Positions 25,501-33,899 of a stretch of DNA of 64,000 nucleotides are shown here, piece by piece. The DNA lies in NCBI GenBank assembly GCA_004557505.1, contig SFGZ01000007.1, forward strand, positions 1 through 64,000, in the 5' to 3' direction. This DNA is from Coriobacteriaceae bacterium (GTDB taxonomy: Bacteria; Actinomycetota; Coriobacteriia; Coriobacteriales; Atopobiaceae). The notes beneath the pieces are model-generated. The model made no database searches. It saw only the letters and a list, made by a program, of their open reading frames with translations, and was not told the DNA's origin. Numbering within the stretch: position 1 is the stretch's first letter; each line of letters opens with the position of its first letter. The position numbers and the translations under genes are program-made.

Positions 25501-28012
25501 ACCTGTCAGTGACGGTGCAGGTTATGGCGACGGTGCGGGACGCGCCCAGCGGGCGCACGACCGTCGCGTGGTAGCCGTTGAGGCGCACGTGGGGGTCGCT
25601 GCTGCTGTAGGAGACGGGGCAGTGCTTGCCGTCCACGCCCAGGGTGCGCGTGGTGGGAAGCTGTAGGTCGCCCGAGACCGCGGTGTGGTCCACGGCCTCC
25701 CCGGTGGAGAAGGCCGTGACCTTGTCGTAGGCGAAGCCCGCCTCAACCTTGTCCGCAAGGGCGGCCCGAGCCTTGGCAACGGCCTCGGGGTCCGCCTTGA
25801 CGGTGATCGGGAAGTCCCTGGTAACCGTGACCTTGGGCATGCCGTAGCCCGTGAAGGACACGGTTGCCGTGAGGGTCGCCGGCACGTTGGTCGAGCCGCG
25901 CGCGGGCGTTGCCGTGAGCGTGCTGCCCCAGCTCTCGCCGGTCACGGTCACAAAGGTGGCGCTCGAGCTCCACGAGGCCCTGGCGCCGCCCAGGCTCGCC
26001 GGCAGCGTGAGCGCCTGCGTCACGGAGTCCGCGGAGTCGCCCTCGGCAAAGCCCAGCACGACGGCGTCTGCCTTCTTCTGGAGCACGGCGCGCGCCGCGT
26101 CCTCATCCCAGGGCATCTGGAAGGTGCGGGTGGGGGTATACGTCACGGCCTCGTCGCCGCGGGTGAGGGAGAACGTGATCGAGCTCACCGTCTGGAGCGA
26201 GGACATGTTCCAGGTCGAAACCTTGTCGGTGTCGCACGAGAAGTACGTGATGGCACCGTTGTCCGCATCCGCGGAGGAGATGCCCACGGTGGCGTTGTCG
26301 CTGGTGTCGGAGAACGAGACGCTGGTCACGCGCACGGTGAGCCCCGCGGTGTCCACGCCCTCGTCGGCGAGCTTGGCGAGAAGCACGTCGTTCACGTTGG
26401 TGTCCGTGCCGTACTCGAGCGTGGGACGCCAGTTCTTGTCCTGGAGGCGCGCCACGGCGCCCGCGAGCGTGCTGCCGTCAACGACGGGCTGGCCGAAGAC
26501 CGTGGAGACGGGCGAGGCGGCACCGCTCGTCGCCACAACCTTGAGGCACTTGCCCGCCACGGCCCGCGGAACCTTCAGCGTGGCCGACGTGCAGCCATCA
26601 AGCGGCTGCCACCCCTCCGACAGCGCGTCGGCGCTCGCGGCGACGTACCACTGTATGCCGACGCCGTCCTTGCCGGTCACGTCCACGTTGCCGCCGGCGA
26701 GCTGCGAGGCGTAGACGGCTGCCTTCACGGTGTCGCCGGTAAGGAGTGTGCCCGTGGCAGGCGTCAGCAGGACGTGGTGGAGGTCGTAGCTGCCTGCGGA
26801 CTTTACCTGGACCCTCTCGCTCTCGGCGGATGCCATGAGGGCGCCGCAGCTGGCCCACACGAACTTGCCCTCGAGCGGCGAGGAGAGCGCGAGCGTGGTC
26901 TTGTCGGCTCCGTCTTCGGCCTTGAGCTCGCGTGCGTTGGTGCCCGCCGCGTCGTCCGCCGCGTACCAGGCGCACGTGAGCTTGGCGTCCGAGGGCAGGT
27001 CCGTCTCGTACGAGCCCCAGCTCGATGCCTTCTCGTACTGGGGCCGCGCGGTGAGCGTTGCCCCCACCTGAGCGTTCGTGGCGGAGGAGGAGAGCGTCAC
27101 GCTCGAGACGTCATAGCCGCCCGGAAGCGCGACGGGCTCAACCGGGTCCGCCTCCTGCACGGGGCCCGCCGTGGGACTCTTGGCTGCTCTGTAGCCGCCG
27201 TCCGCGCTTGCGTAGACGTACTTGCCCAGAAGGTCGGAGGTCACGGCGAGCGTTGGGGCCGTGGCGTCGGCGATCTTCCCGCCCGTGCCGTTGGGCGAGT
27301 CGCTGGCATACCACGACCAGGTCACGATGGCGTTCGAGGTGGCGTCGCTGCCGCTTGCGTCCTTTGCCGTTGCGGATATGGTGTCGCCCGGGGCGAGCTT
27401 GCCGGTCTTGCTCAGCGACACGCTCACGAGGTTGACCGAGCCGGCGGCGGCGACCTTGTTGCGGCTGCGGGTCGTGCGCGACGAGCTGCCGTCGGCGGTC
27501 GTGAGCGTGCAGCGCACGTAGCGGCCGGCATAGCCTTCGAGCGAGAGGGACTGCGCGGTGGCGCCCGGAATGTCCTCCCAGGTGGAGTTGTCGCCGCTGA
27601 CCTGCCATTGGTAGCCGAGGGCGGAGGGGTCGATGGGGGTTGAGGCGCCCTTCTCGCGCGCCCAGGCCCACAGCGTGTCCGAGGCGGCGTAGGCGTGGGT
27701 GGCGCCCGTCGAGCTTGCGCTAGTGGTGAGATAGGCCGTGTGGATGCCGACCGTTGCGGCTGGGACCGGGGCCGGCGCGGGCGCCTCGGCCGGGGCCGAG
27801 GGCGGGGTGGCGTCGGGCGTCTCGGCCGGGGCCGGGGCCGGGGTGTCCGCGCTCGTCTCGGCCGGAATCTCGTCCGGCACCGCCTCCGACACCGCTTCGG
27901 CAAGCGCCCGCGTGGGCGCCACCGACGCCGCCACGAGCAGCGACAACACCACTGCCAGAATGCGGTCGCGCAGATGTCGTGCAGACGTGGTCGTGGGTTT
28001 TGTGGATCTCAT
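22514..28012 (-). CDS. Giant multidomain surface protein: Ig-like repeats, two DUF4430 domains, beta-propeller, C-terminal anchor
   Basis: 1832 residues from the ATG at 28010-28012, preceded by GGGAGGCGG. Residues 1-40 form a signal peptide (ILAVVLSLLVAASVAPTRA). An Ala/Pro/Glu-rich stalk and about four Ig-like repeats with W-W/C cores (YQWQVSGDNSTW type) span roughly 60-510. Ig/cadherin-like and atrophied Ig regions run to about 1010. Two DUF4430 domains lie near 1040-1115 (GKWWQLFING) and 1140-1230 (GAYWRLFVNG). A PQQ-like beta-propeller occupies about 1280-1665. A Gly/Thr/Asn-rich linker leads to a membrane helix near 1800-1822 and a basic tail. There is no LPXTG sorting signal. Position at the head of an ECF operon suggests ligand capture at the cell surface. 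Confidence 0.88.
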   Translation of the reverse strand: MRSTKPTTTSARHLRDRILAVVLSLLVAASVAPTRALAEAVSEAVPDEIPAETSADTPAPAPAETPDATPPSAPAEAPAPAPVPAATVGIHTAYLTTSASSTGATHAYAASDTLWAWAREKGASTPIDPSALGYQWQVSGDNSTWEDIPGATAQSLSLEGYAGRYVRCTLTTADGSSSRTTRSRNKVAAAGSVNLVSVSLSKTGKLAPGDTISATAKDASGSDATSNAIVTWSWYASDSPNGTGGKIADATAPTLAVTSDLLGKYVYASADGGYRAAKSPTAGPVQEADPVEPVALPGGYDVSSVTLSSSATNAQVGATLTARPQYEKASSWGSYETDLPSDAKLTCAWYAADDAAGTNARELKAEDGADKTTLALSSPLEGKFVWASCGALMASAESERVQVKSAGSYDLHHVLLTPATGTLLTGDTVKAAVYASQLAGGNVDVTGKDGVGIQWYVAASADALSEGWQPLDGCTSATLKVPRAVAGKCLKVVATSGAASPVSTVFGQPVVDGSTLAGAVARLQDKNWRPTLEYGTDTNVNDVLLAKLADEGVDTAGLTVRVTSVSFSDTSDNATVGISSADADNGAITYFSCDTDKVSTWNMSSLQTVSSITFSLTRGDEAVTYTPTRTFQMPWDEDAARAVLQKKADAVVLGFAEGDSADSVTQALTLPASLGGARASWSSSATFVTVTGESWGSTLTATPARGSTNVPATLTATVSFTGYGMPKVTVTRDFPITVKADPEAVAKARAALADKVEAGFAYDKVTAFSTGEAVDHTAVSGDLQLPTTRTLGVDGKHCPVSYSSSDPHVRLNGYHATVVRPLGASRTVAITCTVTDRSNPEVTASKSLEFTLSPVSEQEIDGAVSLMEEAKAGYALALLDGQSATNVTGSLHAFLGAYRDASGRLSWARDRGTQSAHPGIVPVNLPGYSDMGGMPWRTFRSSHPNVISHELLAYTKPTDNTRVSVTSRLSDERFQAYHKFYKDDPTVSDMLKAKLASLVDQDVSATFTVTGASGQDAPQSVTASCAVIGPNASGANATWAPETSLAVEAGSSAADLTKRVLDANGITYDAGLYTFAKDGASLGYDAATGKWWQLFINGRSATVMASDYALKEGDQVVWYYSAWGDSLPGQVTGSVKVIGRDASGLDQVWADTTSLTLMGGSTAADLSEAAFAEKGLAHSSFASSMGYFLSAITSPVDGRELGWDATTGAYWRLFVNGKPSPVGAGSVSIANGDEVVWYYCADSDGLPKGDALVVDPVAARPTGLKAAWPGYKGTGETGVVRSLSTPVPSSGTYARLGWAQSRRTTAMYVNASDAIIVDGDVYDVAQTQLYRRDASTGLVIDEARLAASVDSTARLRYADGLILVPLHGGRIQALTADTLTTVWVSAALPTSTSLSGKAVEQQPLSSIAVRDGRAYFSTVAPDGSDSCGGYVACVSLADGSTLWSHESADVGYYWTGAAPTSAGVLTANDAGRVSLLDAATGRELSSVELGTRCRAQLAVSGSTAYAVTTDGTLHEIRLGPGGSLTAGRSVRFGSYSTSSPTICDGLLYVGGSSRADVTRGALFVVDLASMSVAHEALVPATTVKGQVGTGDVKSAPLVSVAADGSTYVYFTCNGRPGGVYAYRLGDAEASTLYQPASKLWQYCMSSVAADAHGNLYFSNDSGTLFKLEAGATAPAPGEGGENGGGPTGIGDGGPTGNGTGDNTQGGPTGGNDPATDDGGSAGSGGATTPAAPRVPGAAGTPTPGPSAAANASASENGSLLGGYSSEDVTSVTSTRAAEPAASGEASPRERATDQSALPVWPIVGACVGAALLILLLAMRRRDKSDATEGRRG

Positions 28013-28265
28013 GCCCCGCCTCCCTGTTCTCCGCTCCTTGGGGAGCGTCGAGGGCAGGCAGGGCCGTCGAGTGGCGACGGTAGCCTCAAGCGCAGCGCCG
28101 ACGGTAGCACGGCGCACGCATCTGAGCACAGTTCTGGTTGCTGACCCGGAGTGGAACCGGGATCCATTTGCAGGCCTCACAGCCGCCCAAACCGTGCCCT
28201 CGGTTTGAATGTTGCCTGAAGTATAGACGAGAGGTGCCCGACTTTTCCGCCACGAGGGGCTTGTC
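28013..28265 (-). other. Leader of the surface-protein/ECF operon
   Basis: About 210 bases separate the possible -10 box (28225-28220) from the start codon. A small hairpin, CCCGG (28157-28161 region) pairing with CCGGG around a seven-base loop, is visible near 28155-28180. The hallmark conserved boxes of the cobalamin riboswitch were looked for and not found. The frame upstream of the chosen start stays open but has no coding character. Confidence 0.4.
28220..28225 (-). promoter_or_regulatory. Possible -10 box for the surface-protein/ECF operon
   Basis: TATACT on the minus strand, preceded two bases upstream by GGCACCTCTCG. The same 11-mer stands a few bases upstream of the TAGAAT of the NMT1-type lipoprotein gene at 53.5 kb. 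No good -35 box is visible. Confidence 0.35.
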
Positions 28266-28500
28266 GCAACACGATCGGATGCCGAACGTGTTGCGGCAAG
28301 CCCCGTCGCAACACGTTCGCACCCGAATCTGTGACGCGCCCTGGTCGCCACACGATCGGATGCCGAACGTGTTGCGGCCCGTCACAGGATCGGGGCCGAA
28401 TGTGTGACCCGCGCAGGTCGCCACACGATCGCACCCCGAATGTGTTGCGGCCCGTCATAGCAGGGGGCCGCCGCCACACGTTCGCACCCGAAGCTGTAGC
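28266..28500. repeat. Palindromic repeat array B (6 units, reverse orientation)
   Basis: Units start at 28266, 28308, 28347, 28381, 28420 and 28473 (28-29 bases each); the last is degenerate, ending TGTAGC. The linkers read CCGCGCAGGTC or similar, the reverse complement of the linkers in arrays A and C. Segment 28347-28448 is an inverted copy of 29886-29987 (array C) with about three mismatches in 102 bases. The array separates the surface-protein operon from the DUF559-like gene. Confidence 0.87.
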
Positions 28501-28527
28501 GCACCCAGGCCGCAGCCCATTCGCGCC

Positions 28528-29478
28528 TCACCCCTGCTTCGACAGGCCGCCCTCCCAGCGCAGAAGCCTTGTTCGCAGCTGGCGACGACGCTCCCGTGCC
28601 TCGCGGGACATGTCGATCTCGCCCAATCCAAGCTGGTGAGACAGCTGCGAGGCAAGGTGGTCCATGCTCGCGCCCTTGGCAAGATGCTCGTATACGGCGA
28701 CCATGACCCGCTGCCCATTGTCGAGAAGGTCGTTCCGACGTAGATTGTCGGACACCATGTCGTGCAGCTCCGTGTGGTCGCGCCCACCAAAGTACTCGAG
28801 TACAACGTTTCGATCCCGCCACCAGAGGTCGGGAATATAATATGTCATGCCGCATGTATCGATGTAGCAGCGCAGATTAAGCTCCGGCGCAGGAAATCCG
28901 TACCCGCCCAGCCGCGGCGGCAGAATGAGCACGAGCACCAGCACCGTCTCCATGGGAGACCCCGACCCCGGCAGCAGGTAGCGCAACGCCACTCGCACCC
29001 TCTTGATGCCATGCATCCCCTCTCGGCCATCCATGGCACGGCGCAGTGACTCGGGCGTCATGCACGCGGGGCGCCCGTAGGCGGTTGGCGCCCCGCCAAC
29101 CGAAAAGCGATACGAACCACACAATTCAAAGCCCGTAAGCAGCAGCTCGGGAGGGGCGAAGTCGTGAGCAAGCTGGAGCATCGTATCCTCTGGGGACGCG
29201 ACAAAGACGTTGTCCTCGATTGGCAGAAAGATCCCTCCCCACTTCCAGCAATGGGGATAGGCAAGAGGCGTGCAAGTGCGTCGAGAGGAGGTGTTGACAA
29301 GCACGTCCCAAGGAAGGGTGAATCCCGAGAGAGGAGGGGCGAGAGCTTTCTCCCGTCGCTCTGAGGAAGAGCTTGCGGTGAGGCGGTCTATGCGAACTGG
29401 GCCGGGCGCGCCCGCCGGCGGCCAGTCGTTGCCGCGCCAGAACTCAAGAGCCGAAGTATGTCCCAGATAGATTGCCAT
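28528..29478 (-). CDS. DUF559/AbiEi-like hypothetical protein
   Basis: A 316-residue protein from the ATG at 29476-29478. The middle part (SPEDTMLQLAHDFAPPELLLTGFELCGSYRF region) resembles AbiEi-type antitoxin or 'type IV TA' proteins often annotated in Coriobacteria. The C-terminal part has YIPDLWWRDRNVVLEYFGG, a D-x(n)-E-Y pattern like the Vsr/DUF559 nuclease fold, followed by an Arg-rich helix (RREARERRRQLRTRLL region). There is no signal peptide and no partner gene adjacent. It is bracketed by inverted arrays of palindromic repeats (B and C), which suggests it is an accessory gene. Enzyme activity is unproven, and the ribosome site is weak. Confidence 0.65.
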   Translation of the reverse strand: MAIYLGHTSALEFWRGNDWPPAGAPGPVRIDRLTASSSSERREKALAPPLSGFTLPWDVLVNTSSRRTCTPLAYPHCWKWGGIFLPIEDNVFVASPEDTMLQLAHDFAPPELLLTGFELCGSYRFSVGGAPTAYGRPACMTPESLRRAMDGREGMHGIKRVRVALRYLLPGSGSPMETVLVLVLILPPRLGGYGFPAPELNLRCYIDTCGMTYYIPDLWWRDRNVVLEYFGGRDHTELHDMVSDNLRRNDLLDNGQRVMVAVYEHLAKGASMDHLASQLSHQLGLGEIDMSREARERRRQLRTRLLRWEGGLSKQG

Positions 29479-29885
29479 GGTCAAAGCATATGAGCGTCCA
29501 TTTGGTGGCGGATTGAGTATCCGAGAAAGGGCGACGGAGTTCTTGCCTGCTTTTGACAACTACCTGACAGCAATGCGCGTTTGCGCAGGAATCCGGGGGT
29601 TCGATTCGGCGAGTTCCTGATATTCTCGCTGCCACCCTTCATTGAGGGCAACAAGAAAAGGCCTGCTCAAGGCATGTGTGGAATATGGACAATATGTGGA
29701 AGAGAAAAACATCAAAGAATTGCCGTTCTGGGCGTGCTTGCAATGTCACGGCCATGTGCGGCAATTTTCAACATGCGACAGCGGGCTGAGCCGCGCCACT
29801 GAAGCCCAGGGCGCGTCAAGGCCAGGAACCACGCGCCTGCCGCACGTCCATCGCCGTCCACCGCACGTCCGCTCAGGTTCTAGCC
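29479..29885. other. Spacer with no supported gene
   Basis: Reading frames here have no ribosome site or motif. It carries the promoter side of the DUF559-like gene and a T-arm-like GGGTTCGATTC at about 29606-29616 (see rejected items). The base composition is less GC-rich than the flanks. Confidence 0.4.
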
Positions 29886-30026
29886 GCAACACATTCGGGG
29901 TGCGAACGTGTGACGACCTGCGCGGGTCACACATTCGGCCCCGATCCTGTGACGGGCCGCAACACGTTCGGCATCCGATCGTGTTGCGACCTGCGCGCGT
30001 CACAGCTTCGGATGCGAACGTGTGGC
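29886..30026. repeat. Palindromic repeat array C (4 units, forward orientation)
   Basis: Units start at 29886, 29926, 29959 and 29999, with linkers GACCTGCGCGG, GGGCC and GACCTGCGCGC. The second unit is base-for-base the reverse complement of array B unit 4 (28381-28408). Segments 29886-29987 and 28347-28448 are inverted copies. A short tandem of GGGGCCGCGGGCAAC-like units follows at about 30045-30078. Confidence 0.87.
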
Positions 30027-30128
30027 GGCAGGGGAAAATCCGCGCGGGGCCGCGGGCAACGGGGCCGCGGGCAACGGGGCCGAGCGGGGCCGCTGGCGGC
30101 GGGCCGCGAGGGGCGAGAGCAGCGATGC

Positions 30129-30974
30129 CTACGCCGTCGGCCCGTCTCCCGCAGGCTCCAGGTGCCCAACCTGCGACCGGTCACACCGGCGCGCGAGCAC
30201 CAGCACGACGACCCCCGCCACTACGAGCGGCAGGCTCAGGACCTGGCCCATAGTAAGCCAGTTGGTGCCGAGAAGGTATCCCAGCTGCGCGTCGGGCAGG
30301 CGCACGAACTCGACCAGGAACCTGAAGACTCCGTACAGCACGAGAAAGGTCCCGATGAACGTGCCCTGCGGCCGGGGCGGGCGACGGCGCGACAGCGCGA
30401 ACAGCACGCAGAAGAGCACCGCGCCCTCGAGCAGGGCCTCGTAGAGCTGCGAGGGATGCCGGTACACCGCGCCACCGGTCGGGAACATCACGCCCCACGG
30501 CAGCATGGTCTCCTTGCCCCACAGCTCGCCGTTCACGAAGTTTGCGCAGCGGCCAAAGAAGAGGCCGACGGGCGCGCCTATGACAGCCAGGTCGGCCACC
30601 GTGAGCGTCGAGAGCTTCCAGCGCCTGCATGCGATGGCGCCGCCGACAAGGGCGCCCGTCAGCCCGCCGTGGAAGCTCATGCCACCCTGGTTGAGCGCGA
30701 AAGCCTCGAGCGGGTGCTCGAGGTAGTACCCCGCGCCATAGAACACCACGTAGAAGATGCGGGCGCCCACTATGACGCCCACGGCGACGTCGATCATCAC
30801 CGAGAGCACGTCGTCGGTGGTGAGGTCGAGTCTCCAACGCCTGGACACGCGCGCTATCACCAGCCCCGCGCACACGAACCCCAGCAGGTACGCGATGCCG
30901 TACCAGCGCACCTGGAAGGGCCCGAGCATGAACGCGATGGGGTTGAGCGAGTGGTAGAAGTCGTTCAGCCACAC
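30129..30974 (-). CDS. lgt: Prolipoprotein diacylglyceryl transferase
   Basis: A 281-residue membrane protein with seven hydrophobic segments and the Lgt signature GRCANFVNGELWG, plus QGGMSFHGGLTGA and YRHPSQLYEALLEG. It transfers diacylglycerol from phosphatidylglycerol to the lipobox cysteine of lipoproteins at the outer face of the cytoplasmic membrane. The start is a GTG (30972-30974) with a weak ribosome site, 15 bases after the NifU-like stop, so coupling is likely. Lipoproteins in this window (53343 and 56023 genes) are expected substrates. Confidence 0.95.
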   Translation of the reverse strand: MWLNDFYHSLNPIAFMLGPFQVRWYGIAYLLGFVCAGLVIARVSRRWRLDLTTDDVLSVMIDVAVGVIVGARIFYVVFYGAGYYLEHPLEAFALNQGGMSFHGGLTGALVGGAIACRRWKLSTLTVADLAVIGAPVGLFFGRCANFVNGELWGKETMLPWGVMFPTGGAVYRHPSQLYEALLEGAVLFCVLFALSRRRPPRPQGTFIGTFLVLYGVFRFLVEFVRLPDAQLGYLLGTNWLTMGQVLSLPLVVAGVVVLVLARRCDRSQVGHLEPAGDGPTA

Positions 30975-30989
30975 GGGGCAGCACCCGGC

Positions 30990-31295
30990 CTAGAGCACTG
31001 CGGGCTGCACGCGCGTGACGCCGGGCACGTGTTCCTTGAGGATGCGCTCGATGCCCTCGGACATGTCGTAGGTCGAGAGCGGGCAGCCGGCGCAGGCCCC
31101 CTGCATCTCGAGGGTCACCACGCCGTCATCGGTGCAGTCGATGAGGGCGACATCACCGCCGTCGGCTTGCAGGCTCTGGCGGATGATGTCGATGGTCTCG
31201 GACAAGAGCTTGCGGTTGAGCACCGGCTTCGCCTCGGCGGCGTGCCCACTCGCGGCCTGCGCCTGCTCGGTGCTGGGGGTCTCGTTCTCTGCCAT
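30990..31295 (-). CDS. NifU C-terminal-like Fe-S scaffold protein
   Basis: A 101-residue protein. After a 35-residue acidic/Ala-rich tail comes the NifU C-terminal domain: IRQSLQADGGDVALIDC and the cluster-binding CxxC in MQGACAGCPLST. Such short Nfu-type proteins hold and pass on iron-sulfur clusters. GGAGAGG lies just upstream of the ATG at 31293-31295. It precedes lgt by 15 bases. The adjacent upstream gene (U32) is also a likely Fe-S protein, a suggestive but unproven link. Confidence 0.9.
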   Translation of the reverse strand: MAENETPSTEQAQAASGHAAEAKPVLNRKLLSETIDIIRQSLQADGGDVALIDCTDDGVVTLEMQGACAGCPLSTYDMSEGIERILKEHVPGVTRVQPAVL

Positions 31296-31391
31296 GGTCC
31301 TCTCCTCCCGCGCGGATGACCCCGCGCCTGTGGTCTCGCTCGAACTCACTGCGCGAATTCCTAGCACAATGATAGGTTACAGAGTGACATA

Positions 31392-33899
31392 TTACCCAAT
31401 GCCCGTGAAAAGATGCCCGGAGGTGGCGCCCTGCACGCGGGGAGCGGGACGCCTCCCCTCGGCCGCAGCCGCAAGCGCGCGCACCACGCGCTCGACGGCA
31501 AATGCGCACTCCTCGGGCGCAAGGAGCGTGGCGTCGGCCATAAGCCGCGTGACGCCAGCCGCGACAAGGGCATCTGCCTGCGGCGTTGCGTCCAGCGGGT
31601 GCGTCGCCCAGATTCGCGAGCGCCCGTGGGCGTCCGTGCGCACCGGCAGGAGGCTGCCGTCGATGTCGCGCAGCGAGAGACGCCGGCGGCGCAGCTCGCA
31701 GTTGGGGCAGTCGCGAATGCAGCGGCCAGCGGCCTGGAGCACGCAGTGCTCGCTGGTCATGGCGCGGGCGCGTCCGGAGACCACGAGCCCCACCGGCACC
31801 GAGGCCGCACCCGCCAGCGCGCAGACCTCCTCCAGCGTAAGCTCGGGCGAGAGCCAGAACCCGGCGGCGCCCGCCTCCTCCAGCGCCACGAGGCAGCTCT
31901 CGTTATGCACGGGAATGCAGGTGCGAATCTCGGCCAGCGCCCCGCGCGAGGCGGCGAGCGCCAGCTCGGACACGTTGCCCACGCCCACGGGCCGGTCGGC
32001 GCGCACCCAGGGGTCCAGGCGTGCGTGGTCGCCCTCGCGGCACACCTCGTCGAGCCAGGGGATCACGCCCCCCGGCCATGCGGAGCCGTCTTCCAGCGCG
32101 TCCGCCGATGCGTAGACGCGCTTGGCGCCGGCGTCAAGCGCGGCGCGCGCGGCCCCGGCCGTGGACACCAGCGCGCAGGCCTCCGGCGCCGGCCTCGCCC
32201 GCGCGTCCGGCACCGCAAGGCCGTCCTTCTCGCGCAGCTCCACCAGGCGCGCGGCCACCCCGCGTGCCGAGGGAGCTGCGGCAAGGCCCTCCCCGCGCGT
32301 CTCGTACGGGGCAAGGATCTGCCGCTCGAGGGCCTCGCACGCACGGGCGCGCACCTTGTGGACGGCCGAGAAGCCCATGCCGCAGCCCTCGTCCATCTCG
32401 ACCTCAAACGAGACGGGCTCGAAGGGGCTGGCCCCCATGCGGCCCACGTGCCCGACAAGGTCCTCCCTGGTCACGGCCTTGGTGCGGGCAGGCTCCACCA
32501 CAAAGCCCTTGGCCGTTGCCATGGCGCTGCCGTCCGTGCAGGCAAGCGTCACCGAGAAGGGCTCGCCCAGGCGCGCCCGCACGCTCACGGTGACGGGTCG
32601 GCGGCGCGGCACCTCCAGACCAGAGACGCGCGCGGCGGCATCCATCGCAGCCTGCGAGCGAATCACGCGCGCCACAGAGCCTGCCGGCACGGGCCGGGAG
32701 GCGCGGCAGGCGATGGTCTCGCCGGCAGAGGCCGCGCGCTCGGCGCGCACCGTGAGGAACTGCGAGGGGTCCTCCACCGGGCGCAGCTCGAGCAGGTCGC
32801 CCTCCCCCACCGGCTGGTCAAGGCGAATCTCGACCTCCGCGCAGGTGAGGCGGCGCATGCGCTCGCGCCCTCCCTCCGAGCCGCCTCGTCGCACGAGCTC
32901 ATCCTCAAGCCGGCGGGACGAGACGACCTCGCCCACAAGCTCGCCGCGGTTGTTGGAGCGCTCGTAGCTCATCATCTCGTCGCCGGAGCGGCCCCAGAGG
33001 TAGGCGTCGGTGAAGTCGCGGTTGAAGACGCGGCGCAGCGTGCGGCGGCGCGCGGCCGCATCCCCCTCGTCCTTTTCGCCATCCGCGGCCAGCGCGTCGA
33101 GCGCCCCGCGGTAGGCGGAGATCACGGCGTATACGTAGTCCGGCGACTTCATGCGGCCCTCGACCTTGAGCGAGGCCACGCCCGCGTCGGCAAGCTGGGG
33201 GAGGTCGTCGACAACGCAGTAGTCCTTGGGGCAGAGGGGGCGCGTGCGACCCGGGGCCTCGACGGCACGGCCCTCCTCGTCCACCAGGTCGTAGGGCAGG
33301 CGGCACGGCTGCGCGCAGAGGCCGCGGTTGGCCGAGCGCCCGCCGGCAAGCGAACTCATCATGCAGACGCCGGAGTAGCAGAAGCACAGGGCCCCGTGGC
33401 CAAAGGCCTCAAGCTCCACGCCCTCTCGCGCGATGGCGCGCATCTCGTCAAGCGAGAGCTCGCGCGAGAGCGTCACGCGACCCACGCCCAGCTCGCGGCA
33501 CCAGGCCACGCCACGGGCGTCATGGACGTTCGCCTGGGTGGAGACGTGACACTCGATCTGGGGCCAGCGGCGGCGCACCTCGGCGAGAAGCCCCCAGTCC
33601 TGGATGATGAAGGCGTCGGCGCCCAGCAGCCAGGCGCGGCGAACGAGCGCAAGGGCCTGCGGGATCTCGCGCGTGGCAACGGCGATGTTCACCGTCACGT
33701 AGACGCGCGCGCCCGCGAGGTGGGCGCGGCGGCACGCCTCGCCAAAGGCCTCGTCGGTGAAGTTGTGCGCACCGCGGCGGGCGTTAAAGCTGTTGCCCAG
33801 GCCGCAGTAGATGGCATCGGCGCCGGCCGCCAGCGCGGCACCGAACGCCTCGGGTCCGCCAGCGGGGGCCAAGAGCTCTATGGGGCTGCTATTTGCCAT
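31392..33899 (-). CDS. U32-family peptidase-like protein (tRNA/rRNA hydroxylation family), with DUF3656
   Basis: An 835-residue protein from the ATG at 33897-33899 (GGAGG upstream). The N-terminal TIM-barrel half starts ELLAPAGGPEAFGAALAAGA. It carries the U32 signature region AFGHGALCFCYSGVCMMSS, then GLCAQPCRLPY and SLKVEGRMKSPDYVYAVISA. The C-terminal half resembles DUF3656 and a second, divergent barrel. The family was called collagenase-like, but its studied members (RlhA, TrhP) hydroxylate RNA bases and need iron-sulfur clusters; cysteines here fit that. It stands upstream of the NifU-like and lgt genes. Confidence 0.9.
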   Translation of the reverse strand: MANSSPIELLAPAGGPEAFGAALAAGADAIYCGLGNSFNARRGAHNFTDEAFGEACRRAHLAGARVYVTVNIAVATREIPQALALVRRAWLLGADAFIIQDWGLLAEVRRRWPQIECHVSTQANVHDARGVAWCRELGVGRVTLSRELSLDEMRAIAREGVELEAFGHGALCFCYSGVCMMSSLAGGRSANRGLCAQPCRLPYDLVDEEGRAVEAPGRTRPLCPKDYCVVDDLPQLADAGVASLKVEGRMKSPDYVYAVISAYRGALDALAADGEKDEGDAAARRRTLRRVFNRDFTDAYLWGRSGDEMMSYERSNNRGELVGEVVSSRRLEDELVRRGGSEGGRERMRRLTCAEVEIRLDQPVGEGDLLELRPVEDPSQFLTVRAERAASAGETIACRASRPVPAGSVARVIRSQAAMDAAARVSGLEVPRRRPVTVSVRARLGEPFSVTLACTDGSAMATAKGFVVEPARTKAVTREDLVGHVGRMGASPFEPVSFEVEMDEGCGMGFSAVHKVRARACEALERQILAPYETRGEGLAAAPSARGVAARLVELREKDGLAVPDARARPAPEACALVSTAGAARAALDAGAKRVYASADALEDGSAWPGGVIPWLDEVCREGDHARLDPWVRADRPVGVGNVSELALAASRGALAEIRTCIPVHNESCLVALEEAGAAGFWLSPELTLEEVCALAGAASVPVGLVVSGRARAMTSEHCVLQAAGRCIRDCPNCELRRRRLSLRDIDGSLLPVRTDAHGRSRIWATHPLDATPQADALVAAGVTRLMADATLLAPEECAFAVERVVRALAAAAEGRRPAPRVQGATSGHLFTGIG

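Noticed and set aside
22514..28012. LPXTG sortase anchor on the giant surface protein
   Set aside because: No LPXTG-like pentapeptide precedes the C-terminal helix; a plain membrane anchor is the simpler reading.
28013..28219. Possible cobalamin riboswitch in the leader of the DUF4430/ECF operon
   Set aside because: The conserved B12-box and core elements were looked for and not found; only a small generic hairpin is present.
29575..29640. tRNA-like T-arm (GGGTTCGATTC near 29606)
   Set aside because: No acceptor stem, D-arm or anticodon arm can be folded around it. It might be a remnant of an attachment site, but evidence is too thin.
29642..30253. Plus-strand frame crossing repeat array C
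   Set aside because: It reads through palindromic repeats and opposite lgt; the composition is Arg/Pro/Ala-rich with no motif.
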